From contig NZ_JAJNCU010000001.1 in assembly GCF_021026095.1 (NCBI RefSeq), positions 744,001-808,000 of the forward strand: a stretch of 64,000 nt of DNA, written 5' to 3'. Position numbers and translations under genes: made by a program. Below are positions 1 to 11,508 of this stretch, piece by piece. The notes below the pieces were generated by a model. The model was not told the origin of the DNA, did not search any database, and saw only the letters and a program-made list of their open reading frames with translations. Origin of the DNA: Salinicoccus halitifaciens (GTDB lineage Bacteria > Bacillota > Bacilli > Staphylococcales > Salinicoccaceae). How positions within the stretch are numbered: the stretch's first letter is position 1; each line of letters begins with the position of its first letter.

Positions 1-1
1 T

Positions 2-33
2 AAAAGACCAATCATTGAATGATTGGTCTTTTA
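2..33. terminator. Bidirectional rho-independent terminator
   Basis: A perfect stem (AAAGACCAATCAT with its complement) around a TTGA loop has A/T runs on both sides. It overlaps the stop codon of the lipoprotein gene that follows and can act on either strand. Confidence 0.8.
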
Positions 34-798
34 CATGCCGTTCGGCTTTTCTATGACAGGTATATTATTGATATCTTCAATCGTCATGCTTGAAGACAAG
101 TCGATCTCTTCGCCCCCGCTCACCAGCACGGCCGTCATTTCGCCGCCGGTGTACCGGTATTCTTCATCGAAGGTCAGATTGATTTCACCTGTAATGTCCT
201 CCGCCTCCTGCAGCAGTCCGCTCATCTCACCGGACAGGAGGTTTTCGGCATCCTCCATATTTTCAACCTGCATGGTCAGTGTGTAGCCTTCATCCGTACC
301 CTCCACTTCACCGGAACGGTAAGGATCCAGCTGGCTGATCAGATCGCCGTATGTGGTGCCCTCTATATCGGGTGCTTCTGCCTGCGGTTCCATTTCATGC
401 CCGCTGTATATATGATGGCTGTCATCCACGATGTAATGGGTCACAGTCGCGTCATCACGGTTGATCTCCACCTTCAGTTCATTCTGATCGCTGTGTGTCG
501 TGATCGTCCGGATGGATTCGGACATATCATTACCTTCGATCATATAAACCTGATTCAGTTCATAACTGTCGGTTCCTCCCCATTCCTCCTGGGCTGAATC
601 GATCAATTCATCGGCTGAAATCGCAGGCGCCTCATCGGCGTCGGGGCTTTCGTCAGCTTCATCGGATGTCTCTTCAGCGGTGTCAGCTGTATCGTCCGCC
701 TCTTCACCGGAATCTGCCGGCGCCGCTTCATCCCCGTTGCAGGCCGTGAGTATCAGTACAAAAGTAAACATGATCATCAATAAAAAACGCATCTTCAT
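31..798 (-). CDS. Secreted lipoprotein, DUF6612/LolA-like fold
   Basis: The 255-residue product starts with a type II signal peptide: positive N-terminus, hydrophobic core, lipobox LTAC with Cys near residue 20. It should be lipidated and held on the outer face of the membrane. Residues 23-60 are an acidic Asp/Glu/Ala linker. The rest is a globular region with alternating beta strands, resembling the DUF6612/LppX-like lipoproteins common in Staphylococcaceae, whose ligands are mostly unknown. It is alone between two terminators, so it is probably monocistronic. The lipoprotein call is secure; the family assignment is by pattern only. Confidence 0.75.
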   Translation of the reverse strand: MKMRFLLMIMFTFVLILTACNGDEAAPADSGEEADDTADTAEETSDEADESPDADEAPAISADELIDSAQEEWGGTDSYELNQVYMIEGNDMSESIRTITTHSDQNELKVEINRDDATVTHYIVDDSHHIYSGHEMEPQAEAPDIEGTTYGDLISQLDPYRSGEVEGTDEGYTLTMQVENMEDAENLLSGEMSGLLQEAEDITGEINLTFDEEYRYTGGEMTAVLVSGGEEIDLSSSMTIEDINNIPVIEKPNGM

Positions 799-863
799 AT
801 GAACACCTCAGAATCATTATACCAGTGTAATTTTAAGAGGGAAACAATAACTTCATCAAAAAT

Positions 864-893
864 GCCCGCCGGCTTCACTCAAGCCGGCGGGCC
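864..893 (-). terminator. Terminator of the pfkA-pyk transcript
   Basis: A GC-rich 12-bp stem (GCCCGCCGGCTT and its complement) with a 5-nt loop lies just past the pyk stop codon and is followed by a T run on the minus strand. Confidence 0.85.
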
Positions 894-905
894 CATTTTA
901 AATTC

Positions 906-2666
906 TTAAAGCACGTTCGCATGTCCGCTGTAGATGGAATGCTGTTCTGCATCTATCGTCACCAGTTTATCATCCTCCAGGACATCGAATGCTTTCACTG
1001 CACCGACAATCGTCGGGAGCCCGAGGTTCAGACCGATGATCGCACCGTGTGAGGTGAGTCCGCCCTCCACCGTGACAAGGCCCGCCGCTTCTTCGAGGAG
1101 CGTCGTCATCTCCGGCTCTACAGACTGGAGCACGACGATTTTATCCTTCAAATCTTTCGACTTCAGTTCTTCGAGGTCATGCGCCGTGACGACTTCCCCC
1201 ACGGCACTCCTTCTGCCGATGCCCTGGGCTTTCAATATCACATCACCCACGACATGCAGCTTCATCAGGTTGGTCGTCCCCGCGTGTCCGGTCGGTACAC
1301 CGGCGGTGATGATCAGAAGATCTCCATTGTTCGCATAGCCTTTTTCAAGGGTGACGGCAACGGAGGTGTTGAGCAGTGTATCTGTATCCTTCGTCGCATC
1401 CTCGACGATCGGATGGACGCCCCAGACGAGCTCAAGCTGCCTTGCGACATATCCGTAAGGGGTGACGGCAATGATATCTGAGTGCGGGCGGTATTTGGAG
1501 ATCATCCGTGCCGTATGGCCGGATTCCGTCGCAGCGACGATCGCCTTCGAGTTCAGGTTCAGTGCCGTATGGGCGACGGAAACGCCGATCGCTGTTACAA
1601 GGTTGGTCTGCTGCACTTTCGTCCGCTCCGACAGCAGCTTTTTATAATCCTGTGCCGCTTCGGCGGAAACCGCGATGGAGGCCATCGTCCGCACCGCTTC
1701 CACAGGGTAGTCGCCCGCCGCCGTCTCACCGCTCAGCATCACGGCATCCGTGCCGTCGTAGATAGCGTTCGCCACATCACTTGCCTCGGCACGGGTGCAG
1801 CGCGGGTTCACCTGCATCGAATCGAGCATCTGTGTGGCGGTGATGACCGGTTTGCCGATGATGTTGCATTTTTTGATCAGATCTTTCTGGACCATAGGCA
1901 CCGTCTCCGGCGGGATTTCCACACCAAGATCCCCGCGCGCCACCATCAGGCCGTCCGATATTTCAAGGATGGAATCGATGTTATCGATCCCCTCCTGGTT
2001 TTCAATTTTAGGAATGATGTTGATATGTGTCGCATCATGCTTTTCAAGGAGCTCGCGTATTTCAAGCACATCTTTGTTCCTTCTTATGAAGCTTGCCGCG
2101 ATGAAATCCACTTCCTGCTCGATGCCGAAAATGATGTCGCCTTCGTCCTTTTCGGTGATGCCCGGCAGATTGACCGATACGCCGGGGACGTTCACGCCCT
2201 TTTTATTTTTAAGGATGCCGCCGTTCAGCACTTCGCACAGTATTTCATTTGATGATTTATCGATGTTCTTTATCTTCAGTTCGATCAGCCCGTCATCCAG
2301 CAGGATCCTGCTGTCGGAATCGACGTCATCGATCAGCCCTGAATAAGAGATCGAGAATTTCTCGGAAGTTCCGGTGACTTCATCCATGCTGACGATGATG
2401 TCCTGGCCCCTCTTCAGTTCGACTGCACCTTTCTCCATCGAGTGGGTCCTCATTTCCGGACCTTTCGTATCCAGCAGTATGCCGATCGTCTTATCCAGTT
2501 TTTCTGCGACTTCACGGATGTTTTTGATGCGTGCCGCATGCTCCTCGTGGTCGCCGTGTGAAAAGTTCAGCCTGGCGACATTCATCCCTTCATTCATCAA
2601 TTTCTCGAGCATTTCCGGTGATTCTGAAGCTGGTCCGATGGTACAGACAATCTTAGTGTTCCTCAT
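906..2666 (-). CDS. pyk: Pyruvate kinase with C-terminal PEP-utilising domain
   Basis: Catalyses phosphoenolpyruvate + ADP to pyruvate + ATP, the last step of glycolysis. The N-terminus has the classic [11 protein letters not shown] start of the TIM barrel and the middle has the active-site segment [10 protein letters not shown]. The protein is 586 residues, about 110 longer than the enterobacterial enzyme, because of a C-terminal phosphohistidine-type domain ([15 protein letters not shown]) typical of Bacillus and Staphylococcus pyruvate kinases. An AGGAGG ribosome site lies 8 nt before the ATG. The gene follows pfkA by 12 nt, so the irreversible upper and lower glycolytic enzymes share one transcript. 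Confidence 0.98.
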   Translation of the reverse strand: MRNTKIVCTIGPASESPEMLEKLMNEGMNVARLNFSHGDHEEHAARIKNIREVAEKLDKTIGILLDTKGPEMRTHSMEKGAVELKRGQDIIVSMDEVTGTSEKFSISYSGLIDDVDSDSRILLDDGLIELKIKNIDKSSNEILCEVLNGGILKNKKGVNVPGVSVNLPGITEKDEGDIIFGIEQEVDFIAASFIRRNKDVLEIRELLEKHDATHINIIPKIENQEGIDNIDSILEISDGLMVARGDLGVEIPPETVPMVQKDLIKKCNIIGKPVITATQMLDSMQVNPRCTRAEASDVANAIYDGTDAVMLSGETAAGDYPVEAVRTMASIAVSAEAAQDYKKLLSERTKVQQTNLVTAIGVSVAHTALNLNSKAIVAATESGHTARMISKYRPHSDIIAVTPYGYVARQLELVWGVHPIVEDATKDTDTLLNTSVAVTLEKGYANNGDLLIITAGVPTGHAGTTNLMKLHVVGDVILKAQGIGRRSAVGEVVTAHDLEELKSKDLKDKIVVLQSVEPEMTTLLEEAAGLVTVEGGLTSHGAIIGLNLGLPTIVGAVKAFDVLEDDKLVTIDAEQHSIYSGHANVL

Positions 2667-2678
2667 TGAATGATCCTC

Positions 2679-3659
<981 letters not shown>

Positions 3660-3724
3660 TTACTTTAAAAATATCACATACCCTTTATTCTAGCCATTAT
3701 TTATCATTACAAAACTTGGCGCAC

Positions 3725-3751
3725 AAAAAAAAGCAGCCCTGTGGGCTGCTT
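3725..3751 (-). terminator. Terminator of the acc transcript
   Basis: The stem AAGCAGCCC/GGGCTGCTT with a 3-4 nt loop is followed on the minus strand by eight T. It overlaps the accA stop codon. Confidence 0.9.
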
Positions 3752-4703
3752 AAGTCTGTTCCTCATATTCACCGATTGCCATGTACTTTTGGAACCTGTC
3801 CTCGACCAGGGCATCACCCGGCATTTTCCTGAGTTCCTCAAGGTAATCGGCCAATGTTTCATCAAGGCTCTTGAACACATATTCCTTGTCGTTATGCGCG
3901 CCGCCGTCCGGTTCCTTGATGACCGCATCGGCGATGCCGAGCGATTTCAGGTTGTCCGCGGTGATCTTCAACGATTCCGCTGCGATCTCTTTCAGGGAGG
4001 CATCCTTGAAAAGTATGCTCGCGGCACCTTCCGGTGAAATGACCGAGTAAGTCGCATTTTCAAGCATCAGAAGACGGTTGCAGACGCCGAGCGCGAGTGC
4101 ACCGCCCGAGCCGCCCTCACCGATCACGATGCTGATCACCGGCACTTTAAGGCCTGCCATTTCGACCAGGTTGCGCGCGATGGATTCGCTCTGTCCGCGT
4201 TCCTCCGCCGCTTTCCCCGGATATGCACCTTTCGTATCGATGAAGCATATGACCGGCCGGTTGAACTTGTCAGCCTGCTTCATCAGCCTGAGCGCTTTCC
4301 TGTAGCCGTCGGGATGCGCCATGCCGAAATTGCGCCTGATGTTCCCTTTCGTATCACGGCCCCTCTGATGGCCGATGACCGTGACGGGGGCGCCTTTGTA
4401 CATCGCAATCCCGCCGACGATCGCCGCATCGTCGCTGTATACCCGGTCGCCGTAAAACTCGATGAAGTCATCGAACAGCGTCTCGATATATTCGAGGGTC
4501 GTCGGCCTTTTTGCATACCTTGCGATCTCCACCCTCTGCCACGGCGTCAAATTCTCATAGATCTCTTTTTTCTTCTCTTCCACCTTGTCTTCAAGGAAAC
4601 TGATCTCCTTGGAGAGGTCCAGCTTATTCTTAGCGGCATATTTCTCCAATTCCCTGATCTTGTCCTGAAGTTCCTCCAGTGGTTTCTCAAAATCGAAAGC
4701 CAT
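3750..4703 (-). CDS. accA: Acetyl-CoA carboxylase carboxyltransferase subunit alpha
   Basis: Alpha half of the carboxyltransferase that moves CO2 from carboxybiotin to acetyl-CoA, making malonyl-CoA for fatty acid synthesis. The 317-residue protein has the coiled N-terminus ([18 protein letters not shown]) and the crotonase-fold core with [12 protein letters not shown], an oxyanion-hole segment. Its ATG overlaps the accD stop by one base (TAATG), so the two subunits are translationally coupled, as expected for a 1:1 complex. Confidence 0.97.
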   Translation of the reverse strand: MAFDFEKPLEELQDKIRELEKYAAKNKLDLSKEISFLEDKVEEKKKEIYENLTPWQRVEIARYAKRPTTLEYIETLFDDFIEFYGDRVYSDDAAIVGGIAMYKGAPVTVIGHQRGRDTKGNIRRNFGMAHPDGYRKALRLMKQADKFNRPVICFIDTKGAYPGKAAEERGQSESIARNLVEMAGLKVPVISIVIGEGGSGGALALGVCNRLLMLENATYSVISPEGAASILFKDASLKEIAAESLKITADNLKSLGIADAVIKEPDGGAHNDKEYVFKSLDETLADYLEELRKMPGDALVEDRFQKYMAIGEYEEQT

Positions 4704-5572
4704 TACTTCACCTCGCTGTGCATGGATAAGATCCGACTTAAATAGTCACGCATGCTGCGTCTGTCCACAACATCGTCAAGCTGCCCGTGCTTAAGCAAGA
4801 ATTCAGCAGTCTGGAAATCATCCGGCAATTTTTCTTTGATCGTCTCTTCGATGACCCTGCGGCCGGCAAAGCCGATCAGGGCACCGCTTTCGGCCAGGTT
4901 GATGTCACCGACCGAGGCAAAACTCGCCGACACACCGCCGGTCGTCGGATTGGTCATGTAGGCGATGTAGAGCAGCCCCGCACTGCTGTGCCGCTCCACC
5001 GCAACGCTCACTTTCGCCATCTGCATCAGGGAGATGATGCCTTCCTGCATCCTCGCACCGCCGCTTGCCGTGAAGACGATGACGGGCAGGCGCTTCTCGG
5101 TTGCATGATTGAACGCACGCGCGAGCTTCTCACCGACTGCCGAGCCCATGCTGCCCATGCGGAACCGCGCATCCATGATGGCGATCACCACAGGAGAGCC
5201 GTCCAGGGTGCCTTCACTCACGATCACAGCTTCATTCAGCCCCGTCTTTTCCTTGTCGCTCTCAAGCTTCGATTCGTAGTTCGGAAAATCCAGCGGGTTC
5301 ACCGAAGTGACGCCTTCGAACAGTCTTGTTTCCGAACCTTCATCAAGGAGGGCCTCCATCCTGTCCGTACTCGAGATCATCAGGTGATGATCACAGTTCG
5401 AACAGACATTCAGCCTTTTATACAGCTCTTTTGAATATAGTATCTTTTTGCAGTTTGGACACTTCGTGATGATCGATTCGTTATTTTGGAACACGCCGGG
5501 TTCCTCTTTAGTGTCGTTCACTTTTTTATTCAACTTGAAAAATAAATCCCTTAGCATATTTGAATTCCCCAT
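4703..5572 (-). CDS. accD: Acetyl-CoA carboxylase carboxyltransferase subunit beta
   Basis: Beta half of the carboxyltransferase. An N-terminal zinc ribbon (CPNC...CSNC, residues about 38-60) precedes the crotonase-fold domain with [11 protein letters not shown]. Length is 289 residues, normal for the family. It overlaps accA and lies 12 nt downstream of a GntR-type regulator, which suggests a regulator-accD-accA unit possibly extended from the malic enzyme gene. Confidence 0.97.
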   Translation of the reverse strand: MGNSNMLRDLFFKLNKKVNDTKEEPGVFQNNESIITKCPNCKKILYSKELYKRLNVCSNCDHHLMISSTDRMEALLDEGSETRLFEGVTSVNPLDFPNYESKLESDKEKTGLNEAVIVSEGTLDGSPVVIAIMDARFRMGSMGSAVGEKLARAFNHATEKRLPVIVFTASGGARMQEGIISLMQMAKVSVAVERHSSAGLLYIAYMTNPTTGGVSASFASVGDINLAESGALIGFAGRRVIEETIKEKLPDDFQTAEFLLKHGQLDDVVDRRSMRDYLSRILSMHSEVK

Positions 5573-5584
5573 TTATAACACAGC

Positions 5585-5998
5585 TTACCGTCCTGTATAT
5601 TTTTTTAAGATGACATAGATCTTTCTCATGATCTTATTGTCGTATGTGAGGACAGTGTCTTCACTGCCAGTTTTCCTGTCCACGTATTCTTCCATCATGT
5701 GCTGGACTTCGCCGAGTTCATGCCGCTGCTTATCCGTACGGATCAGATATTTGGCGATCAGTTCGAACAGCTGATGGCTGTCGATGTCTGCAAGGTAGGT
5801 GCCTTCGCCTCTCCTGACATAGATGATGCCGAGGAATTCCAGGGCCCTCAATGCTTCACGGACACTCTGCCTGCTGACATTCAGATTTTCACTTAAATAT
5901 CGTTCACTTGGAATCTTTTGTCCGACCTGGATGTCTTTAGAGTCTATGATTGCATATATTTCCTCTATAACAGCTTCAAGTCCTTTTTTCTCACTCAT
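5585..5998 (-). CDS. Short GntR/FadR-type transcription regulator
   Basis: The 137-residue protein has a GntR winged helix in residues 8-75, with recognition segment NVSRQSVREALRALE followed by the wing (VRRGEGTYL). Only about 60 residues remain for the effector domain, whereas full FadR-type proteins have about 150. That part (HELGEVQHMMEEYV...) resembles the first helices of an FCD domain. Its position between malic enzyme and accD suggests control of malonyl-CoA or pyruvate/malate metabolism (inference). Because the frame is clean and the gene tightly packed, it is probably a genuinely short family rather than decay. Confidence 0.8.
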   Translation of the reverse strand: MSEKKGLEAVIEEIYAIIDSKDIQVGQKIPSERYLSENLNVSRQSVREALRALEFLGIIYVRRGEGTYLADIDSHQLFELIAKYLIRTDKQRHELGEVQHMMEEYVDRKTGSEDTVLTYDNKIMRKIYVILKKYTGR

Positions 5999-6001
5999 AT
6001 T

Positions 6002-7231
6002 TTACTCCGATTCTGTTAATTCGAGCGTTCTGTCATAAACGTACTGAGGATCCACCTTGATCCTGCTCACTCCCGAATGCATCGCCGCTTCAGCGACCGC
6101 TTTCGCCACCGACGGCGCAACAAGGGGGTTGAAGGGATCGGGGATGACATATTCGCTGCTCAGTTCATCTTCAGGGATCAGGTCCGCGATTGCACGCACC
6201 GCCGCCTTTTTCATTTCTTCATTGATGTGGGTTGCACGCACATCGAGCGCCCCCCTGAAGATGCCCGGGAACGCAAGCACATTGTTGATCTGGTTCGGGA
6301 AATCACTGCGGCCCGTCCCGATCACGCCGGCACCTGCGGCCAATGCCGCATCCGGCATGATTTCAGGGTTAGGATTCGCCATGGCGAAGATGATCGCTTC
6401 ATCCGCCATCGACTTCACCATGTCCTCCGTCAATGCATCGGCCACGGACACACCGATGAACACATCCGCACCTTCAATCACCTCTTCAAGCCGGCCTTCA
6501 AGGTTGTCCATGTTCGTGTACTTGCTGATCTCTTCCTTGATGGGGTTCATACCGTTCGGGCGCCCTTCATAGATCGCGCCTTTCGAGTCGCACATGATCA
6601 TATCCTTGACGCCGAAGCTGTGCAGAAGTTTGACGATGGCCACACCCGCAGCACCCGCACCGTTCAGCACCACTTTAATATCCTTGAATGAGCGGTCCGT
6701 CAGTTTCATTGCATTCAGCAGGCCGCTCAAAGTGACGATCGCCGTACCATGCTGATCGTCATGGAAGACGGGGATGTCCGTCTCCCTTTTCAGGCGTTCT
6801 TCGATTTCAAAGCAGCGCGGGGCGGAGATGTCTTCGAGGTTGATTCCGCCGAAGACCGGGGTCATGAGTTTCACCGTATTGACGATTTCATCGACATCAT
6901 TCGTCTTCAAAGCAATCGGAAAAGAATCGACACCTGCAAATGACTTGAGCAGCACGCTTTTGCCTTCCATCACCGGAAGGCTCGCCTCCGCGCCGATATT
7001 GCCGAGGCCGAGTACCGCAGAACCGTCCGTCACCACTCCGACAGTGTTCCCCTTGATCGTATAATCGAATAAAGTCCTCGGGTCTTCATATATCTCCTTG
7101 CATGGCTCAGCCACCCCGGGTGAATAGGCCAGACTCAAATCTTCTTTCGTTTTCAGTTCGACTTTCGAAGTTAAGCTGAGTTTTCCCTGGTTGATCTTGT
7201 GCATGTGCAGTGCGTCATCTCTTAAAGACAT
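6002..7231 (-). CDS. NAD(P)-dependent malic enzyme
   Basis: Oxidatively decarboxylates malate to pyruvate, yielding NAD(P)H. The malic N-terminal domain has SPGVAEPCKEI, and the Rossmann domain has NGAGAAGVAIVKLL (residues about 185-200). The first possible codon is a GTG at 7249, but an AGGAG lies 10 nt before the ATG at 7231, giving MSLRDDALHMH and 409 residues, the YtsJ/MaeA-like length. It supplies pyruvate and reductant next to the fatty acid carboxyltransferase genes, a common arrangement in staphylococci. Confidence 0.93.
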   Translation of the reverse strand: MSLRDDALHMHKINQGKLSLTSKVELKTKEDLSLAYSPGVAEPCKEIYEDPRTLFDYTIKGNTVGVVTDGSAVLGLGNIGAEASLPVMEGKSVLLKSFAGVDSFPIALKTNDVDEIVNTVKLMTPVFGGINLEDISAPRCFEIEERLKRETDIPVFHDDQHGTAIVTLSGLLNAMKLTDRSFKDIKVVLNGAGAAGVAIVKLLHSFGVKDMIMCDSKGAIYEGRPNGMNPIKEEISKYTNMDNLEGRLEEVIEGADVFIGVSVADALTEDMVKSMADEAIIFAMANPNPEIMPDAALAAGAGVIGTGRSDFPNQINNVLAFPGIFRGALDVRATHINEEMKKAAVRAIADLIPEDELSSEYVIPDPFNPLVAPSVAKAVAEAAMHSGVSRIKVDPQYVYDRTLELTESE

Positions 7232-7302
7232 TCGACTATCTCTCCTCACGTGGTGGTCATACCACTGTATATTATCAAATTATATTACTTTACACAACAA
7301 AC

Positions 7303-10300
7303 TTACGACATAAATCTCAAATCCGACGGCGCGATGATATTCTGGAGGTTTTCGAGGCTCGCACCTGCCACCCTTCCGAGGATCCGGTTCTGTTCAAATG
7401 AAAATACCGTTATGCCGGAATCCCCCAGAAGGTGGTCGAAATCGTATTTATCTTCATTCCTCACATAAATCTTCTTGACCCGCTTCAAATAATCTTCTTT
7501 GAAGCTCTCCAGTTCCTCCACTTTTTCCACAATCATCTGCGGCTGGCCTTTCCTTTCATCAAGTTTTCCCCTGATGACAAGCGCCTTTTCCGCAAGCTTC
7601 TGGTGTTCCGTGAAATAGACGCTCGGAAAGATCACCGCATCCATATCACTGATGCCGTCCGTAATTTTGGCAAATGCCATGTTCTGGCCTTTTTTCGTCT
7701 TGATGACCTTCAGCTCTTCGAAAAACACGAGATATGTCCCGTATAATTTCTGCTGGCTGAAAAGGTTGAACGGGATCGACTGGTTTTCGCGCTGGAGCAG
7801 GTTGATCGGATGGCTGGATAAGTAGAAGCCGAGTGATGCCTTCTCCCCTTCGATCTTCTCCATCTGCGACATCTCTTCCACATATTCATATTCCTTTTTG
7901 ACATTGAAGCCGAGTGCGCTCAAAAAGGATTCATTTGAAAATTCCTCTGCGTTGATATCCTTCAGATGGGCCATCGACTGGAGCATGGTTTTGCGGTTTT
8001 CCTCAAAACCGTCGAGCGCCCCCGACAGGATCAGGTTCCTCAGCACCTTCTCGGACAGGTTCGCCTCCACCCGGGTCTTCAGGTCGTATATATCCTTGAA
8101 CGCCCCGTCTTCCCTTGCCTTCAGTATGGACTCCGCGATTTTATAAGTGACGCCCTCTATCATGCCGAGCCCGAGCCGGACGCCCTTCTCCGCCGTGTTG
8201 GCGTATCTTGAGCGGTTGATGTCCGGCGGATGCATGCGCACCTTCAATAGTTTCATCTCTTCAATCAATTCATTGATTTTTCCATGGTTGCCGATGTTCT
8301 GCATCAATATGACCGAATAAAAGATATCCGGATACCGCGCTTTGATGTAGGCCATGATGTATGAAATCCTGGAATACGCGACGGCATGGCTTTTCGGGAA
8401 ACCGTAATCTGCAAACTTCAAAATCAAATCAAAGATGTGTTCGGCAAGCGACGCCTCATAGCCTTTATTTCTCGCGCCGTTCAGGAAGTTCTCCTTTTCC
8501 CGAAGGAGCGTCGGCCGGTCCTTCTTGCTCATCGCCCGCCTCAGTATATCCGCCTGGGCGTAGGTGTAGCCGGCGATCCGGCTTGCGATCTGCATGATCT
8601 GTTCCTGATAGACGATGACGCCGTTCGTCTCACGCAGTATTTCCTCAAGGTCTTCATGGGGGTATGTGACGATTTCCGGCTGGTGCTTGCCGCGCACGAA
8701 GTTCGGAATCTCCCGCATCGGACCGGGCCTGTACAGGGCGAGCACCGCGGCAAGGTCCATGAAGACGGTCGGCCGCACTTCCCTCAGCACATTGCGGATG
8801 CCGGCGGATTCCAGCTGGAAGACGCCGAGGCCGAGACCATGCCCGAGCATCTTATAGACCCTCGGATCCTCCTCAAGGTTGTGGATGTCGATTTCATCCC
8901 CCCTGTACCTCACCATGTTCACCATCCTTCTGATCAGGGAAAGGTTCCTGAGGCCGAGCACATCGATCTTGAGCAGCCCGGCCCCTTCCACTTCGTTCAT
9001 CGGCCACTGGCTGATCGTATGGCCTTCGGTGAACATGATTGGAATGTTCTCCGTGAGCTTCGCCTCACTGACGAGCACACCCGCTGCATGTGTGGATGCA
9101 TGCCTTGGCAACCCTTCGACGGAAAGGCATATATCCTTATAGAGCTTATACTTGTCATCCCCGGCCATCAGCCTTTTGAATGCGTCGCTGCTGAATGCCT
9201 TATCGAGCGTGACATTCAGCTCGGGTCCGATGATGTTTGCAATGTATTTCAGCTCCTCATCACTGAATTTCAGCACCCTGCCGACATCCCTTGCCGCCAT
9301 CTTCGCACTGAGTGTGCCGTAAGTGATGATATTCGACACATTCATCTGCCCGTATTTTTCTATGAGGTAGCTGACGACCTTGTCCCTGTTCGTATCTTCA
9401 AAGTCGATATCGATATCCGGCATGGTCACGCGTTCAGGGTTTAGAAAACGTTCGAACAGCAGGTTGTATTTGAGCGGATCGACTTCGGTGATGTTCAACA
9501 GGAACGAAACGAGGCTCGCACTGGATGAGCCACGGCCCGGACCGACGTATATATCATTGTTCTTTGCATAGTTGACGGCATCACTGACGATGAGGAAGTA
9601 ATCGGAATATCCCATGTTTTTTATGACATCGAACTCATACTCGAGCCTTTCGGTGTACGCATCACTGCCATCGGTCTTCTCCTTGAGCCGCCTGTCCAGC
9701 CGGCGCCGGAGGAACGCATCAGAATCATCGTTTTCCGGATGCGGGAAATGCGGCAGCGTCGTACGCACTTTCGGCACGGACACATTGCATTTTGCGGCAA
9801 TCTCCTCATTCACCCGGAGGAACGGCTGCATATCCTCCCCAATGTCTTCTTTTTTCAATATGTATTCTTCCCCGGATATTTCAGTCAGCTCATGAAGCTC
9901 CAGCCGGTCGTTATCCCGGATGGCATTCAGCACCTTCAATGCTTTCCTGTCCTGCTTACGCATATAGCGCGAAGTATGGATGAAGGCACGCTTGTAATCC
10001 GTGTCTTCGATGGTGTGGGCCGCATACCTGTCATCCCAGTCCGTCGGAAGCGCATCCAGTAAAGCAATGCCTGCATCGGATTTGGCGATGCAGACACAGC
10101 CCTGGACATTTTTGAGGAAGAAATCTTTCGGGGTTTTTGTGATGCTTTTATAGGAAAGCATCGCAGAAATCCTGATGAGGGAGCGGTACCCCTCCTCATT
10201 TTTTGCAAGCAGGATGAACGGGATGCCGCCCAGGCCGTCGTCGACGAGGATCTCCATGCCGGCGAGCGGCTTGATGCCGTAAGCGGGTGCTTTGGCCAGC

Positions 10301-10443
10301 AGCTGGTAGATGCCGTGCATATGATTGAGGTCCGTCACGGCGACGGCCGTCTGGCCATCTTCCTTCAGAAGATTTAAAAGAGGATCAATTTTGATGTTGC
10401 TGTTCAAAAATTCGTAACTCGAATGGACGTTAAAATTGATCAT
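7303..10443 (-). CDS. dnaE: DNA polymerase III alpha subunit, DnaE type
   Basis: The 1046-residue C-family polymerase has an N-terminal PHP domain (residues 1-200), palm with the catalytic PDIDIDF motif and GPGRGSSSASLVSF, fingers, helix-hairpin-helix region, and a C-terminal OB fold. In Firmicutes this enzyme extends the RNA primer briefly before PolC takes over and helps in error-prone bypass. An AGGAGGGG ribosome site precedes the ATG. Length matches Firmicute DnaE and is shorter than proteobacterial DnaE (about 1160). Confidence 0.97.
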   Translation of the reverse strand: MINFNVHSSYEFLNSNIKIDPLLNLLKEDGQTAVAVTDLNHMHGIYQLLAKAPAYGIKPLAGMEILVDDGLGGIPFILLAKNEEGYRSLIRISAMLSYKSITKTPKDFFLKNVQGCVCIAKSDAGIALLDALPTDWDDRYAAHTIEDTDYKRAFIHTSRYMRKQDRKALKVLNAIRDNDRLELHELTEISGEEYILKKEDIGEDMQPFLRVNEEIAAKCNVSVPKVRTTLPHFPHPENDDSDAFLRRRLDRRLKEKTDGSDAYTERLEYEFDVIKNMGYSDYFLIVSDAVNYAKNNDIYVGPGRGSSSASLVSFLLNITEVDPLKYNLLFERFLNPERVTMPDIDIDFEDTNRDKVVSYLIEKYGQMNVSNIITYGTLSAKMAARDVGRVLKFSDEELKYIANIIGPELNVTLDKAFSSDAFKRLMAGDDKYKLYKDICLSVEGLPRHASTHAAGVLVSEAKLTENIPIMFTEGHTISQWPMNEVEGAGLLKIDVLGLRNLSLIRRMVNMVRYRGDEIDIHNLEEDPRVYKMLGHGLGLGVFQLESAGIRNVLREVRPTVFMDLAAVLALYRPGPMREIPNFVRGKHQPEIVTYPHEDLEEILRETNGVIVYQEQIMQIASRIAGYTYAQADILRRAMSKKDRPTLLREKENFLNGARNKGYEASLAEHIFDLILKFADYGFPKSHAVAYSRISYIMAYIKARYPDIFYSVILMQNIGNHGKINELIEEMKLLKVRMHPPDINRSRYANTAEKGVRLGLGMIEGVTYKIAESILKAREDGAFKDIYDLKTRVEANLSEKVLRNLILSGALDGFEENRKTMLQSMAHLKDINAEEFSNESFLSALGFNVKKEYEYVEEMSQMEKIEGEKASLGFYLSSHPINLLQRENQSIPFNLFSQQKLYGTYLVFFEELKVIKTKKGQNMAFAKITDGISDMDAVIFPSVYFTEHQKLAEKALVIRGKLDERKGQPQMIVEKVEELESFKEDYLKRVKKIYVRNEDKYDFDHLLGDSGITVFSFEQNRILGRVAGASLENLQNIIAPSDLRFMS

Positions 10444-10458
10444 TTCATCCCCTCCTGA

Positions 10459-11430
10459 TCATTTCTTTTTCATTTTTTCTTCAAGTGCCCGGATGAGTGT
10501 GTCGATCTCATCCTTATGGTCGAGCTTTACGCCTGAGGCGAGCGGGTGGCCGCCGCCGCCGAAATCACGTGCCACTTCATTGATCACCGTCGATTTCGAA
10601 CGCAGCCTGACCCTGATCTCATCCTCTTCCTCGATCGCCATGAACCACACATCGACTTCGTCGAGGTCCCTGTAAAGGTTGACGCTGAGGCTCGCTTCAT
10701 TGCCACTCACCCCGAATTCCTCCAGATCCTTACGGCTGACGAAAGTGTAAAGCAGCCCGCTTGGGCGCAGGGTGAAGTTGCTGATCAGATACCCCTTGAA
10801 CCTGAATGATTCAATCGACGTCTTCTGCATCTCCTGGATCAGCCCGGTCGCATCGAAATCATACCGCTTCAGCTCCGAGACGACGTAATGCGTCCTGCTT
10901 GTCGTGTTGTCGAACAGAAAACGCCCCGTGTCCCCGACGATGCCCATGTACAGCAGCTTCGCCGATTCATCGTTGATATAATCGTTCTCATAGCCCCACA
11001 TGTTCGCAATCAGGTAGAGCAGTTCAGACGTCGAGGATACTTTCGTCTCCACGAGGTTGATATCACCGAACGGGTCGAAATCGGGATGATGATCGATCTT
11101 GATCACTTTCGCACCTTCCGGGATATGGCCGTCGATGCGGTCTTTATTCGCAGTATCCACCACGATGCAGAGCGCATCCTCACCCGCTTTTGCTTCATCC
11201 ATCTGTCCGAGGAACGACAGGCTCGGTTCCTCCGTCCCGAGTGCACTGACGTTTTTGTTCGGGAAGAGTTTCCTGATGATCTCCTTTAAACCCAGCTGGG
11301 CGCCGTAGGCGTCGGGATCCGGCCTGATATGCCTGTATATGAAGATGTCATCGTGCTGATTGATCATGTTCAGGATTTCCTTATAATTCTCTTTCAAAGA
11401 TGTCAATTCGTTTATATAATTTGTGTGCAA
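10459..11430 (-). CDS. nrnA: NrnA-type DHH phosphoesterase (nanoRNase / pAp phosphatase)
   Basis: Degrades 2-5-nt RNAs and dephosphorylates 3'-phosphoadenosine 5'-phosphate. The DHH domain shows RPDPDAYGAQLGL, VDTAN and IDHHPDF, which bind two Mn ions. The DHHA1 domain ends in GGGGHPLASG, which binds RNA. Length 323 is normal. It lies 15 nt upstream of dnaE in the same direction, the conserved Bacillus/Staphylococcus pair. Confidence 0.95.
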   Translation of the reverse strand: MHTNYINELTSLKENYKEILNMINQHDDIFIYRHIRPDPDAYGAQLGLKEIIRKLFPNKNVSALGTEEPSLSFLGQMDEAKAGEDALCIVVDTANKDRIDGHIPEGAKVIKIDHHPDFDPFGDINLVETKVSSTSELLYLIANMWGYENDYINDESAKLLYMGIVGDTGRFLFDNTTSRTHYVVSELKRYDFDATGLIQEMQKTSIESFRFKGYLISNFTLRPSGLLYTFVSRKDLEEFGVSGNEASLSVNLYRDLDEVDVWFMAIEEEDEIRVRLRSKSTVINEVARDFGGGGHPLASGVKLDHKDEIDTLIRALEEKMKKK

Positions 11431-11508
11431 AATATGATCTCCCCTTAAAAAGATTTGACGCAGGTAATTACCAAATATTATACTACATGAGGAATGGAGT
11501 TGTAACTG

